Part shown: positions 42,471-51,758 of the stretch, one piece after another
Numbering within the stretch: the first letter of the stretch is position 1
Layout: every line of letters begins with the position of its first letter
Source of the DNA: Halorussus salinus
GTDB lineage: Archaea > Halobacteriota > Halobacteria > Halobacteriales > Haladaptataceae
Assembly (NCBI RefSeq): GCF_004765815.2
Contig: NZ_ML974128.1
Span: 501,077 to 565,076 of the forward strand
Length of the DNA: 64,000 nt
Direction of reading: 5' to 3'
Notes under the pieces: generated by a model
Seen by the model: only the letters and a program-made list of their open reading frames with translations
Databases searched by the model: none
Told to the model about the DNA's origin: nothing
Made by a program: the position numbers and the translations under genes

Positions 42471-44311
42471 GTTCCAACGGAGACGGCGACGGCGACGACC
42501 AAGGCGGCGCGGGCCGCCGCGAGGTCGCGTGGCGCGTCTTCGCCGCGGAGTACGACGACTCGGACTTCGACTACTCGGAGAGCGACGAGGAGCGCGCGCC
42601 CAACTACGTGGTCACGCCGACCGGTGCCCGCGTCAACCGCCTGTTCGTGGTCGGGGTCCTGACGGAGGTCGAGGCGGTCAGCGACGACGTGTTGCGCGGC
42701 CGGGTCGTGGACCCGACCGGCGCGTTCGTCCTCTACGCCGGGCAGTACCAGCCCGACGAGATGGCTTTCTTGGAGAAGGCTTCTCCTCCGGCGTTCGTCG
42801 CGGTGACGGGCAAGGCCCGGACCTTCCAACCCGACGACTCGGACCGCGTGTTCACCTCGATCCGTCCCGAGTCCATCAACCGCGTGGACGCCGATACCCG
42901 CGACCGCTGGGTGGTCCAGACCGCCGAGCAGACCCTCTCGCGGGTCTCGACGGTCGCCGACGCCATCGACTCCGGCGAACGCGGCGACGCGCTCCGGACG
43001 GCGCTGGAGCAAAACGGCGTGGACGCGGGACTCGCGTCGGGCATCCCGCTCGCGCTCGACCACTACGGCACGACGAAGGCGTACCTCGCGGAGATGTGGG
43101 ACCTCGCGGTCGATTCGGCCCGCGTCGTCTCGGGCGAACTCGCGGCCGACGACGTGGGACCGCTCGAACTCGCGCCCGGCGAGGGCGGCGACGACGCGGC
43201 CGTGGACTTCGACTACGCGCTCCCGGACGCGACCGACGAGGTCTCTGCCCTCGACACCGAGGCCGAGGAGACCACGCAGACCGATGCGGAACCGAGCGAA
43301 AGCACGCCAGATAGTGCCGACGAAACGGCAAAAGTTTCCAAAAGCACGACGGAGCTGTCCGAGGAGACCGCCGAGGAGTCGCCCACGTCCGAACCGGATT
43401 CGACCGCATCCGAACCGGAATCGGCCGACACGGACCTCGGTGAGACTCCCGAACCCGAGACCGAGACGACCGCCGACGCGGAATCGACCGCCGACGCGGA
43501 ATCGACCGCCGACGAGTCCGCGACCGCAGACACCGAACTCGGCGACGCGCCGACCGGCACGGCCGACGAGTCCGCGACCGAACCCGAGGACCACACCGTC
43601 GAGGACGCGGAGGACGCCGCGGAGCTACAGGACGACATCGGCACCGACGAACCGCCGACCGTCGAGGACGAGCAGGCGACCTCGACCGACGACGAGTTCG
43701 CGCCCGAGACCGGCGACGACAGCGAGGGGCCGGACATCGGCACCGCGGGCGCTGGCGACGAGATGTACGAGTTCGACGACGAGGAGCGCGAACAGGTCGA
43801 AGCGGAGTACGGACTGGAGTTCTCCTCGGGCTCGGAAGTCGAGAGTCCCGAGGAGTCCGACCTTGACGCACCCGACCCCGAGGCCGGACTCGATAACGAA
43901 GCCGAACCCGAGGCGGGAACCGACGAGAGCGACGGCGACGACCTCGGCGACTTCGGGGGCGGCTCCGACGAGGAACCCGCGTCCGACACGCCGGACGCTG
44001 ACGCCGCCGACTCGACCGACGACGGCGGTGTAGGCGCGGCCGACGAGACGCCGACCGAGACGGCCGACGCCGCGGTGGAGACCGACTCGGCCGACGACGG
44101 CGAGCAGGAAGCGCCCGCGAACCTCGAAGACACCGTGATGACCGAGATGCGCGAGTTGAACGACGGCGACGGCGTGGAACGCGAGACGCTACTGGCCGCG
44201 GTCGTGCAGGACTACGACGTGACGCCCGCCGACGTGGACGACGCTCTCGAAGCCGCGCTGATGGCGGGCCGGTGCTACGAGTCCGGCGAGGACACCCTCA
44301 AGCCCATCTGA
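42467..44311 (+). CDS. rpap1: RPA-associated protein (COG3390)
   Basis: 614 residues, longer than usual. Residues about 10-215 hold the conserved COG3390 part with an OB-fold (GAFVLYAGQYQPDEMAFLE). Residues about 250-545 are a disordered stretch of Glu, Asp, Thr, Ser and Ala with short repeats such as TADAESTADAES. The last 60 residues (TVMTEMRELNDGDGVE...VTPADVDDALEAAL) look like a small winged-helix domain. It is the partner of Rpa1. Its start overlaps the rpa1 stop by 4 nt. Confidence 0.9.
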   Translation: MSSNGDGDGDDQGGAGRREVAWRVFAAEYDDSDFDYSESDEERAPNYVVTPTGARVNRLFVVGVLTEVEAVSDDVLRGRVVDPTGAFVLYAGQYQPDEMAFLEKASPPAFVAVTGKARTFQPDDSDRVFTSIRPESINRVDADTRDRWVVQTAEQTLSRVSTVADAIDSGERGDALRTALEQNGVDAGLASGIPLALDHYGTTKAYLAEMWDLAVDSARVVSGELAADDVGPLELAPGEGGDDAAVDFDYALPDATDEVSALDTEAEETTQTDAEPSESTPDSADETAKVSKSTTELSEETAEESPTSEPDSTASEPESADTDLGETPEPETETTADAESTADAESTADESATADTELGDAPTGTADESATEPEDHTVEDAEDAAELQDDIGTDEPPTVEDEQATSTDDEFAPETGDDSEGPDIGTAGAGDEMYEFDDEEREQVEAEYGLEFSSGSEVESPEESDLDAPDPEAGLDNEAEPEAGTDESDGDDLGDFGGGSDEEPASDTPDADAADSTDDGGVGAADETPTETADAAVETDSADDGEQEAPANLEDTVMTEMRELNDGDGVERETLLAAVVQDYDVTPADVDDALEAALMAGRCYESGEDTLKPI

Positions 44312-45054
44312 TGAGCCTCGTGGAGCCGGTCCCCGGCGACCCGGCCGCGGTCGCCGAGTTGGGCGGCGAGCGCGCGCTGGTCGTCGCGGACTTCCACGCG
44401 GGCGTCGAGCAGGCGCTTCGCGCCGATGGCGTCTCCATCGACAGCCGCGCGGGCGAGCGCCGCGACCGCCTCCTCGCGCTCGTGGCCCGGACCGACGCCG
44501 AGCGCGTCGTCTTCTTGGGCGACCTGATGCACGCCATCGGCGACCCCGGCGGCGCGGAGCGCGGCGAAATCGAGGTCCTCCTCGAACGCCTCGCCGACCG
44601 CGGCGTGGCCGCGACGCTGGTCAAGGGCAACCACGACGGCGCGATAGAGTCGTGGGCCGACCTCGACGTGACCGACGGTGCGGGCGTCCGACTCGGCGAC
44701 GTGGGCTTCGCCCACGGCCACACGTGGCCCGCGCCCGAGGTGCTGGACGGCGAAGTCGTCTGCGTCGGCCACGAACACCCCGCGGTCCGACTCGAAGACG
44801 AGGTGGGCGGGAGCCGCGCCGAGCGCGTCTGGCTCCGCGGGTCGCTCGCTCCCGAGGCGTTCGCCGACCGCGAGGGCGCGGTTCGCCCCGGCGCGGAGTT
44901 GGTCGTCTTCCCCGCCTTCAACGACCTCGTGGGCAAGACGTGGGTCAACGTTCCGGGACAGGAGTTTCTGGCTCCCTTCCTGCCCGCCGGGTTGGCCGAC
45001 GGACAGGCGTATCTCCTCGACGGGACGCGACTCGGAAGATACCGGGACGTGTAG
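44311..45054 (+). CDS. rpe: Calcineurin-like phosphoesterase of the rpa1 operon
   Basis: 247 residues from the ATG that shares a base with the rpap1 stop (TGATG). Metallophosphatase motifs are in order: VVADFHAG, VVFLGDLMHAIGD, VKGNHDG, FAHGHTWP and VGHEHPAV. It belongs to COG1407 and is the third gene of the rpa1 operon. Its natural substrate is not known; the context suggests a DNA or nucleotide role. Confidence 0.93.
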   Translation: MSLVEPVPGDPAAVAELGGERALVVADFHAGVEQALRADGVSIDSRAGERRDRLLALVARTDAERVVFLGDLMHAIGDPGGAERGEIEVLLERLADRGVAATLVKGNHDGAIESWADLDVTDGAGVRLGDVGFAHGHTWPAPEVLDGEVVCVGHEHPAVRLEDEVGGSRAERVWLRGSLAPEAFADREGAVRPGAELVVFPAFNDLVGKTWVNVPGQEFLAPFLPAGLADGQAYLLDGTRLGRYRDV

Positions 45055-45081
45055 CGCACTCGGCGGCCGATTTTCGATTCG

Positions 45082-45555
45082 TCACACCGTTCGCTCGGTC
45101 GCCTCCTGCACCGCGGCGACGAGTTCGTCCGGGCGCGACGAACCCACGACCAGCGACTTCCCGCCGGTCCGCTCGAACCGGACGCCGCTGTTGCCCCGGA
45201 CCGTGTAGGCCGTCCCGCTCGGCGTCCAGCGCAGGCCCCAACCGCCGTAGCGCAGGGGGCTGTAGCCCGTCTCCTGCACGTCAGCGAGGTCCGCGAAGGG
45301 GACGCGCTTGGCCGACCGGTGGAGCGGCGCGAACTTCACGTAGAGGCCGTCGTCGCGGACCTCCGTGTCGAGGCGCGCGACCCGGAAGAACAGCGCGGCC
45401 GCGCCGACGGCGGCGAGTCGGCGGACGGTCTCGCCGAGGCTTCGCTTCCCGCGCACGAGGGCCACGAGGTCCGCGAACGTCCGGAGCGCGAGCAGGCCCC
45501 AGAGCCACGGCTGGTCGAACCGCTGGGTCTCCCGAAAGTGGACTTCGGTCTCCAT
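45082..45555 (-). CDS. Membrane-associated PH-like domain protein
   Basis: 157 residues. An N-terminal part with an aromatic hydrophobic segment (PWLWGLLALRTFADLVAL, about 16-33) and a second at 47-60 is followed by a beta-rich domain, with FAPLHRSAKRVPFADLADV and GNSGVRFERTGGKSLVVGS, that resembles bacterial PH-like (DUF6141-type) proteins. The function is unknown. Convergent with rpe. Confidence 0.68.
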   Translation of the reverse strand: METEVHFRETQRFDQPWLWGLLALRTFADLVALVRGKRSLGETVRRLAAVGAAALFFRVARLDTEVRDDGLYVKFAPLHRSAKRVPFADLADVQETGYSPLRYGGWGLRWTPSGTAYTVRGNSGVRFERTGGKSLVVGSSRPDELVAAVQEATERTV

Positions 45556-45637
45556 GCGACGACTTCGACGTTCGCGGAGAAAAGGCTTCGCCGGAGGAGG
45601 CCGCCCCGCCGAACGACGGAGCGTCCCCGGAGGAGGG

Positions 45638-46003
45638 TTAGCGAACCAGCACGTCGTCTTCCAGCGCGGCGACCTCCGACATGATGTCGTCTCTCGCGTC
45701 GTCCGATACGTCGAACTCCCGGAGCGCGGCGTCGAGGTGGGTGGCGATGGCCTCGAAGTGTTGGGGTTCGAGTCCCAGTCCCTCGTGGGCCGCGCGCATC
45801 TCCTCGCCGTCGTACTCGACCGGTCCGCCAGCGACCGCGCTCAGGAACTGCGTCTGGTGGGCGCGCTGGGCCGCCATGTCCACGTCGTCGAAGAAGTGCG
45901 CGACCGACTCGTCGGCCAGCACGCGCTCGTAGAACTCGTCCACGATGTTCGAAATCTGTTCGTCGCCGCCTAACCGATGGTAGAGGGTATCTCCTGAAGA
46001 CAT
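45638..46003 (-). CDS. Group I truncated hemoglobin
   Basis: 121 residues. The 2-on-2 globin features are present: YHRLGGDEQISNIVDEFYERVLAD at the start (with the TrHbN-like Phe/Tyr B10 region), FFDDVDMAAQRAHQTQFL, GGPVEYDG before the E/F region and the proximal histidine H73 in AAHEGLGL. It should bind O2 or NO and could detoxify NO. It is a single gene. Confidence 0.9.
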   Translation of the reverse strand: MSSGDTLYHRLGGDEQISNIVDEFYERVLADESVAHFFDDVDMAAQRAHQTQFLSAVAGGPVEYDGEEMRAAHEGLGLEPQHFEAIATHLDAALREFDVSDDARDDIMSEVAALEDDVLVR

Positions 46004-46140
46004 CCGTGTTCGTCGTGGCCGCCAGAGGGCGACCCTGCGATAGTCGTGACTCGATTCCCGGTCGGAAAGCGACCGGCGCGAACGGACATCAACGCGTCAG
46101 AAATAAAGTTATTTTCCCGAATACGTTCGGCGGACGCTAC

Positions 46141-46881
46141 TCACTTCTTGGCGACGTAGTGCGTGTCGCGCTCGAAGAACCGGGCGACGCTCTCCCGCTC
46201 GCCGACCACGTCGAGGAGGGTGAACCCGCACTTCCGAAGCTGGAGCCACTGGTGGAGCGGGTTCGAGAGGTAGACCTCCAGTTCGCCCAGCGGCACCGTC
46301 TCGAACTTGTATCTGGAGAACAGGCGGGCGTGGTTCTTGGGCTTCTTGTAGAAGTCGCCCACGTCGCCGACCGCCCGCCGGAAGTCGCCAGCCGATAGCG
46401 GCACCAGCGGCGACCAGTTGTTGTGCGACGAGAACGCGACGATGCCCGAGGGTTTCAACACGCGGTAGAGTTCCCGGAGCGCGGCCACGCGCTCGGTCTT
46501 CGGCAGGAGGTAGTCGAGACCGTAGTACGAGAAGACGGCGTAGTCGAACGACGCCGACTCGAAGTCGGTGTCCCGCACGTCGCCGACGTGAAACTCCACG
46601 TCCGGGAACAGCGACCGGGCCTTCTCGACCAGCGGTTCGCTCACGTCGATGCCGGTCACGTCGAAGCCCCGGTCGGCGAGCAGCGACGAGACGCGCCCGA
46701 CGCCGCATCCAACGTCCAGCACGGACCCCTCCGCGTCGCCGAAGTATCGCTCGACTATCTTCTCTTCCTGCGGGAACAGCGTCGGGTTTCGGATTCGCTC
46801 GGTGTAGAGTTCGACGGCCTCCTCGGTCGTGAACACGCCGTCGCTCGTCGCGCTCCCGTCGGTACTCCGCTCGGAGTTCAT
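46141..46881 (-). CDS. SAM-dependent methyltransferase
   Basis: 246 residues; the ATG at 46881 has GAGG 6 nt before it and is preferred over an upstream in-frame start. The class I fold is clear: VLDVGCGVGRVSSLLADRG (SAM-binding GxGxG), VTGIDVSEPLVEKAR, VEFHVGDVRDTDF and a later FDYAVFSYYGLDYL strand. The C-terminal half is larger than usual, rich in Arg/Lys/Phe. The substrate is unknown. Divergent from the helicase gene. Confidence 0.88.
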   Translation of the reverse strand: MNSERSTDGSATSDGVFTTEEAVELYTERIRNPTLFPQEEKIVERYFGDAEGSVLDVGCGVGRVSSLLADRGFDVTGIDVSEPLVEKARSLFPDVEFHVGDVRDTDFESASFDYAVFSYYGLDYLLPKTERVAALRELYRVLKPSGIVAFSSHNNWSPLVPLSAGDFRRAVGDVGDFYKKPKNHARLFSRYKFETVPLGELEVYLSNPLHQWLQLRKCGFTLLDVVGERESVARFFERDTHYVAKK

Positions 46882-46911
46882 TTGTACCTCATTCCGGTTC
46901 AAAGACAGGGC

Positions 46912-46925
46912 AGTATATTATAAAC
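46912..46925 (-). promoter_or_regulatory. TATA-type promoter of the methyltransferase gene
   Basis: GTTTATAATATAC on the minus strand, about 31-44 nt before the ATG at 46881; leaves a short leader with a GAGG ribosome site. Confidence 0.58.
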
Positions 46926-46977
46926 TCAGCGGCCGGAACAACCCTCGAAGTCGACTTCTCGAATTTCGAAGGCAACG

Positions 46978-46988
46978 TGCTTATGACC
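46978..46988 (+). promoter_or_regulatory. TATA-type promoter of the Lhr-type helicase gene
   Basis: TGCTTATGACC lies about 23-33 nt before the ATG at 47011; leaderless transcription is likely. Confidence 0.5.
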
Positions 46989-47010
46989 CTCTAACCGCTA
47001 AAAACGACCA

Positions 47011-49905
47011 ATGAGCGACCACCGGGCCGCGGGTTCTGCGGCCTTCGCGCAACTCGGCGAGGAGGTGCGGGCGGCGCTCTCGGAGCGCGGGTTCTCGACC
47101 CCGACCGAGCCACAGCGTCGGGCCATCCCGCCGCTCGCTCGGGGCGACCACGCGCTGGTCGTCGCGCCGACCGGGACCGGCAAGACCGAGACGGCGATGT
47201 TGCCCGTCCTCGACGCCATCGCTCGGAACCAGACCGAGAACGGGCCGCGGTTCGGCATCTCGGCGCTGTACGTCACGCCACTGCGCGCGCTGAACCGCGA
47301 CATGCGCCAGCGACTGGAGTGGTGGGGCGAGGAGTTGAATCTGGACGTGGACGTGCGCCACGGCGACACCACCGACTACCAGCGCCAGAAGCAGGCCAAC
47401 GACCCGCCCGACGTGCTGGTCACGACGCCCGAGACCCTGCAAGCGATGCTCACCGGGTCGAAACTCCGGGAGGCACTCGAAGACGTGCATCACGTCGTCG
47501 TGGACGAGGTCCACGAACTCGCCAGCGCGAAGCGCGGCGCGCAGTTGACCGTCGGACTCGAACGCCTGCGCGAGTTGGCGGGCGACTTCCAGCGAATCGG
47601 CCTCTCGGCGACGGTCGGCGACCCGGCAGAAGTCGGGCGATTTCTGACCGGACGCGCGGCCGACGACGGAGGCGACGGTGACGACGGCGACGCCGAGGAG
47701 TGCGAAATCGTGGAGGTGGACGTGGGGAGCAAAGTCGAGTTCGAGGTCCGGGAACCCGAGATAACCGACGAGGACGAGCGTCTGGCGGGCGAACTCGTCA
47801 CTGACGAGTCGGTCGCCAGCCACGTCCGGGCGATTCTGGAGGTCGTGGCGGCCAACGACTCGACGCTGATATTCGTCAACACGCGTCAGACCGCCGAAGC
47901 CCTCGGTTCGCGCTTCAAGAAATTGGACGCGAACGTCGGGGTCCACCACGGGTCGCTGTCGAAGGAGGCCCGCATCGACGTGGAGGACCGGTTCAAGGCC
48001 GGGGAACTGGACGCGCTTCTCTGTACCTCCTCGATGGAATTGGGCATCGACGTGGGCCGCATCGACCACGTGGTCCAGTATTCGAGTCCCCGCGAGGTCG
48101 CGCGCCTCCTCCAGCGGGTCGGGCGCGCGGGCCACCGGAGCGAGGAGGTCTCCCACGGCACCATCATCACCAAGCACCCCGACGACACCCTCGAAGCGCT
48201 GGCCATCGCGCGCCGGGCCAAGCAGGGCGACGTGGAGGCCGCCGAGATTCACGACGGGAGCCTCGACACCGTGGCCAACCAGATAGTGGGTCTCGTCATG
48301 GACTTCGGCGAGCTGTCGGCGATGCGGGCCTACGACATCGTGACCCGCGCGTATCCCTTCCGGGACCTGTCCGAATCGGAGTTCAAGGAGGTCTGCCGCG
48401 AACTGAAGAGCAACCGACTCGTCTGGCTGGACGAACAGCACGACCAATTGGAGAAGTCCAGCAAGACGTGGCAGTACTTCTACGCCAACCTGTCGATGAT
48501 TCCCGACGAACAGAAGTACACCGTCGAGGACATCGCGTCGGGGTCGCAGGTCGGGACGCTGGACGAGCGGTTCGTCGTCAACTTCGCCCAACCCGGCGAA
48601 ATCTTCGTCCAGCGTGGCGAGATGTGGCGGATTACGGAGGTCGAGGACGACGAGGAGACCGTCAAGGTCTCGCCCATCGAGGACCCCGGCGGCGAGATTC
48701 CCTCGTGGGTCGGCCAAGAGATTCCGGTGCCCTACGACGTGGCCCAAGAGGTCGGCGAGATGCGCGCCGTCGCCGGTCCGCAGTTCGAGCGCGGTGCGCC
48801 CCGCGAGGGCGTCGCCCGCGAGTTCACGAACCGCTACCCGACCGACGAGTACACCGCCAGCGAAGCCCTCTCGCAACTCGACCGCCACGCCGAGACCGAG
48901 GCCCCGCTCCCGACCGCGGACCGAATCGTGGTCGAACACGCCGCTAACACCGTGGTCGTCAACTCCTGTTTCGGCCACAAGGTCAACGAGACGCTCGGCC
49001 GGGTCCTCTCGTCGCTGGTGGGCCAGCGCACCGGTTCGTCGGTCGGCCTCGAAGTGGACCCCTACCGCATCGAGTTGGACGTACCCGCGAAGGTCAACGG
49101 ACAGGAAGTCGCGGGGGTCCTCCGAGAGACCGACCCCGGCCACGTCGAGGCCATCATCGAGTTGAGCCTCAAGCACTCCGACACCCTCAAGTTCAAGCTC
49201 TCGCAAGTCGCCGCGAAGTTCGGCGCGCTCCGCACGTGGGAGGGAAACAGCGCCGGTGGACCGCAAATCTCCCGACTGATGGCCGCGCTCGAAGGCACGC
49301 CGATGTACGACGAGGCGGTCCGCGAGGTGTTCCACGACGACCTCGCGGTCGAGGCCGCCGCCGACGTTCTGCGGCGGATTCGAGAGAAGGAGATCGAGGT
49401 CGTGACCACGGGTGGGCGCACCCCGGTCGGGTCGGGCGGGCGCTCGTCGGGCCGGGAACTCCTCGCGCCGGAGAACGCCGACGCCAGCGTCATCCAGACC
49501 GTCAAAGACCGCATCCGGGACGACGAGGTCATCCTGTTCTGTCTCCACTGCGAGGAGTACCGGCGCAAGAAACCGGTCCGGCGCGTCCGCGACCAGCCGA
49601 AGTGTCCCGAGTGCGACTCGACCAGAGTCGCCGCGCTGAACCCGTGGGCCGACGAGGTGGTCAAAGCGGTCCGTGCCCCCGAGAAGGACGACGAGCAGGA
49701 GAAGATGACCCGGCGAGCGCACAAGGCCGCGAACCTCGTCCAGAGCCACGGCAAGCAGGCCGTGATAGCCCTCGCGGCCCGCGGGGTCGGTCCCCGGAAC
49801 GCCGCGCGCATCATCGCCAAACTGCGCGAGGACGAAGACGAGTTCTACCGCGACATTCTGGAACAGGAGCGTCAGTACGCCCGCACCCAGTCGTTCTGGG
49901 ACTAA
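47011..49905 (+). CDS. lhr: Lhr-type ATP-dependent helicase
   Basis: 964 residues. Superfamily-2 core: Walker A PTGTGKTE (53-60), DEVH box (165-168), SAT motif near 198, and the second RecA domain with LLCTSSMELGIDVGRIDHV and LLQRVGRAGHR. Then an Lhr winged-helix and beta-barrel region, and a C-terminal zinc ribbon (FCLHCEEY...CPECDST) with a helix-hairpin-helix (ALAARGVGPRNAARII). Archaeal Lhr proteins unwind forked and R-loop DNA in repair. An extra acidic loop sits near 215-225. Confidence 0.93.
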   Translation: MSDHRAAGSAAFAQLGEEVRAALSERGFSTPTEPQRRAIPPLARGDHALVVAPTGTGKTETAMLPVLDAIARNQTENGPRFGISALYVTPLRALNRDMRQRLEWWGEELNLDVDVRHGDTTDYQRQKQANDPPDVLVTTPETLQAMLTGSKLREALEDVHHVVVDEVHELASAKRGAQLTVGLERLRELAGDFQRIGLSATVGDPAEVGRFLTGRAADDGGDGDDGDAEECEIVEVDVGSKVEFEVREPEITDEDERLAGELVTDESVASHVRAILEVVAANDSTLIFVNTRQTAEALGSRFKKLDANVGVHHGSLSKEARIDVEDRFKAGELDALLCTSSMELGIDVGRIDHVVQYSSPREVARLLQRVGRAGHRSEEVSHGTIITKHPDDTLEALAIARRAKQGDVEAAEIHDGSLDTVANQIVGLVMDFGELSAMRAYDIVTRAYPFRDLSESEFKEVCRELKSNRLVWLDEQHDQLEKSSKTWQYFYANLSMIPDEQKYTVEDIASGSQVGTLDERFVVNFAQPGEIFVQRGEMWRITEVEDDEETVKVSPIEDPGGEIPSWVGQEIPVPYDVAQEVGEMRAVAGPQFERGAPREGVAREFTNRYPTDEYTASEALSQLDRHAETEAPLPTADRIVVEHAANTVVVNSCFGHKVNETLGRVLSSLVGQRTGSSVGLEVDPYRIELDVPAKVNGQEVAGVLRETDPGHVEAIIELSLKHSDTLKFKLSQVAAKFGALRTWEGNSAGGPQISRLMAALEGTPMYDEAVREVFHDDLAVEAAADVLRRIREKEIEVVTTGGRTPVGSGGRSSGRELLAPENADASVIQTVKDRIRDDEVILFCLHCEEYRRKKPVRRVRDQPKCPECDSTRVAALNPWADEVVKAVRAPEKDDEQEKMTRRAHKAANLVQSHGKQAVIALAARGVGPRNAARIIAKLREDEDEFYRDILEQERQYARTQSFWD

Positions 49906-50055
49906 CGAAACCGCTCCTTTCCGCGGCGTAACCACGATTGCACCGCGGCGTCGCGTCGATTCCGCTGCCGTAATCCTCGTTCCCCGAAATAGCCGCACGC
50001 TGCGGCAGAGAAACGGCCGATTCTCTATAACTCGGGACGTAGTGGCTTCTCTGGC

Positions 50056-50775
50056 ATGACGGACGATAACTCACCACGACGGCGCGACCTGCTCAAGGCC
50101 GGAGCGACCGCGGGCCTCCTCGGGGTGGCGGGCCTCTCGCTGAACGGGGCCTCGGCCCAAGAGACGACGACCCAGCAGACGACGACACCGGCGGAGGGCG
50201 AGGGCGGTACGGGGGTCTTCAGTTTCAGCCTCGAAGACGGCGACCTGTTCCGGGTCCGGTTCCGGCCGCGAGACCCCTTCGGAGAACCGGCGACCGAGAC
50301 GGTCCCGGCGGGATGTCTCGGCACCGAGCAGTCCGAGGAGTACCAACTGTTCATCGTCCGGGTGTTCCGAGGAGGGACCGACCTCGGCTTCCGGGGCCTG
50401 CTGGCACCCCAACAGGCGCTCGCCGAGGACCTGCTCCAGACGACGACTGCGGCAGGTGGGGAGACCACCGAGGCGGGCGGGATGACCGAAACCACCGAGG
50501 AGAGCGGGATGACCGAGACCACGCCCGCCGGTGAGACGACGACCCAAGCCGCCTTGCAGGACCAGACGACGACTGCGGCAGGTGGGGAGACCACGACCGC
50601 GGCGGGCCAGCAGACCACCGTCGCACCGGGCCAACTCCCCGAAATCCAACTCGGGGCGTGGTACCGGGTCGCCAGCGCGGACCCGTGCGACGGCCTGAAT
50701 GCGCTCACCGTCGAGGCGAGCGACCCGCCCGAGACGACCGCGACGCCCTCTGGCGGCGAGACGACGACGGAGTAG
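50056..50775 (+). CDS. Tat-exported Thr-rich protein
   Basis: 239 residues. SPRRRDLLKAGATAGLLGV is a Tat signal, cleaved near residue 36. The mature part has a compact section (FSFSLEDGDLFRVRFRPRDP ... EYQLFIVRVFRGG) interrupted by long Thr/Glu/Gly linkers with TTTAAGGETT-type repeats, and ends in TPSGGETTTE. The Thr runs could be O-glycosylated. No family is recognised. Confidence 0.78.
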   Translation: MTDDNSPRRRDLLKAGATAGLLGVAGLSLNGASAQETTTQQTTTPAEGEGGTGVFSFSLEDGDLFRVRFRPRDPFGEPATETVPAGCLGTEQSEEYQLFIVRVFRGGTDLGFRGLLAPQQALAEDLLQTTTAAGGETTEAGGMTETTEESGMTETTPAGETTTQAALQDQTTTAAGGETTTAAGQQTTVAPGQLPEIQLGAWYRVASADPCDGLNALTVEASDPPETTATPSGGETTTE

Positions 50776-50912
50776 CGACCGACTCCTCGGCGGGCTGATG
50801 GCTCGGCGAGCCGACCACCCGACGAGTCGATGCCTCGGTGACGCCTCTACCGGCCGAAAACCGCCAGTCGGCCGTGTCGCCTTTAGGCGTGGCTGGCGTC
50901 TGCTTGTCGCAC

Positions 50913-51707
50913 ATGGCTACTTCCCGGAGTCGGGTCAAGCGAGTCTTCGACGTTGCGCGCGACCGGAACGTCACGTTTCTGGCGGCGAGCGTCGCCTACT
51001 ACGCGTTCGTCTCGCTGATTCCGCTGACGCTGTTGGTCATCGTCGTCGGGAGTGTCGTCGGCGGGCAGGCGTTCGCGGACTTCGTGGTCCAGCAGGTCGC
51101 GAGTTCGCTCTCTACGTCGGGCGAGCGCGTCCTCCAGCAGGCGCTGACGAGTTCGAGCGGCCGGACCGGCGCGGGCGTCGTCGGATTCGTCACGGTGGCG
51201 TGGAGCGCGCTCAAACTGTTCCGCGGACTCGACATCGCGTTCTCGGAGGCGTACGGCACCGAGCGCGACCCCTCGCTGGTCGAACAGTTGGTGGACGGCG
51301 CGGTCACTATCGGCCTCGTCGTCGTCGCGGTCGGTCTCGTCGCGGCGGTCGGCTACGCCCTGCGGACGCCCTCTCTCGCCGCGAACGTCCCGTTCAGGAA
51401 TCTCGTCGGAAATATCGCGCTGGTCGGCGGACTCGTCGTCGCGTTCCTCCCGCTGTACTACGTCATGCCGCCGGTCGAGATGACCGTCCGGGAGGCGGTT
51501 CCCGGCGCGGTCGTCGCGGGAGTCGGCTGGGTCGTCCTCCACGCCGTCTTCCAGTTCTACCTCACGTACGCCGGGCAGTATCGGGCCTACGGCGTCATCG
51601 GCGCGGTGTTGCTGTTCTTGACGTGGCTCTATCTGGCGGGCGCTGTCGTCCTCGTCGGCGCGGTGGTGAACTCGGTGCTGGGCGGACGCATCCGGTTGTC
51701 GCGGTAG
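50913..51707 (+). CDS. YihY/BrkB family membrane protein
   Basis: 264 residues from the ATG at 50913. Six hydrophobic segments, and the family strings FLAASVAYYAFVSLIPL near the start and GVIGAVLLFLTWLYLAGAVVLVGA near the end. The name RNase BN was wrong historically; the true function is uncertain, possibly a transporter. It has no operon partner. Confidence 0.92.
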   Translation: MATSRSRVKRVFDVARDRNVTFLAASVAYYAFVSLIPLTLLVIVVGSVVGGQAFADFVVQQVASSLSTSGERVLQQALTSSSGRTGAGVVGFVTVAWSALKLFRGLDIAFSEAYGTERDPSLVEQLVDGAVTIGLVVVAVGLVAAVGYALRTPSLAANVPFRNLVGNIALVGGLVVAFLPLYYVMPPVEMTVREAVPGAVVAGVGWVVLHAVFQFYLTYAGQYRAYGVIGAVLLFLTWLYLAGAVVLVGAVVNSVLGGRIRLSR

Positions 51708-51758
51708 CCGCCCCGCCGCGTCTCCTCGCTCACTCTTGTCGCGTCCCTGCGCGCGCCC

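Noticed and set aside
46981-49998. 1005-codon open frame on the minus strand opposite the Lhr-type helicase
   Set aside because: It mirrors the helicase gene, whose motifs are complete; the antisense protein is Asp/Arg/Val/Leu-rich with no domain. Long antisense frames are common at this GC content.
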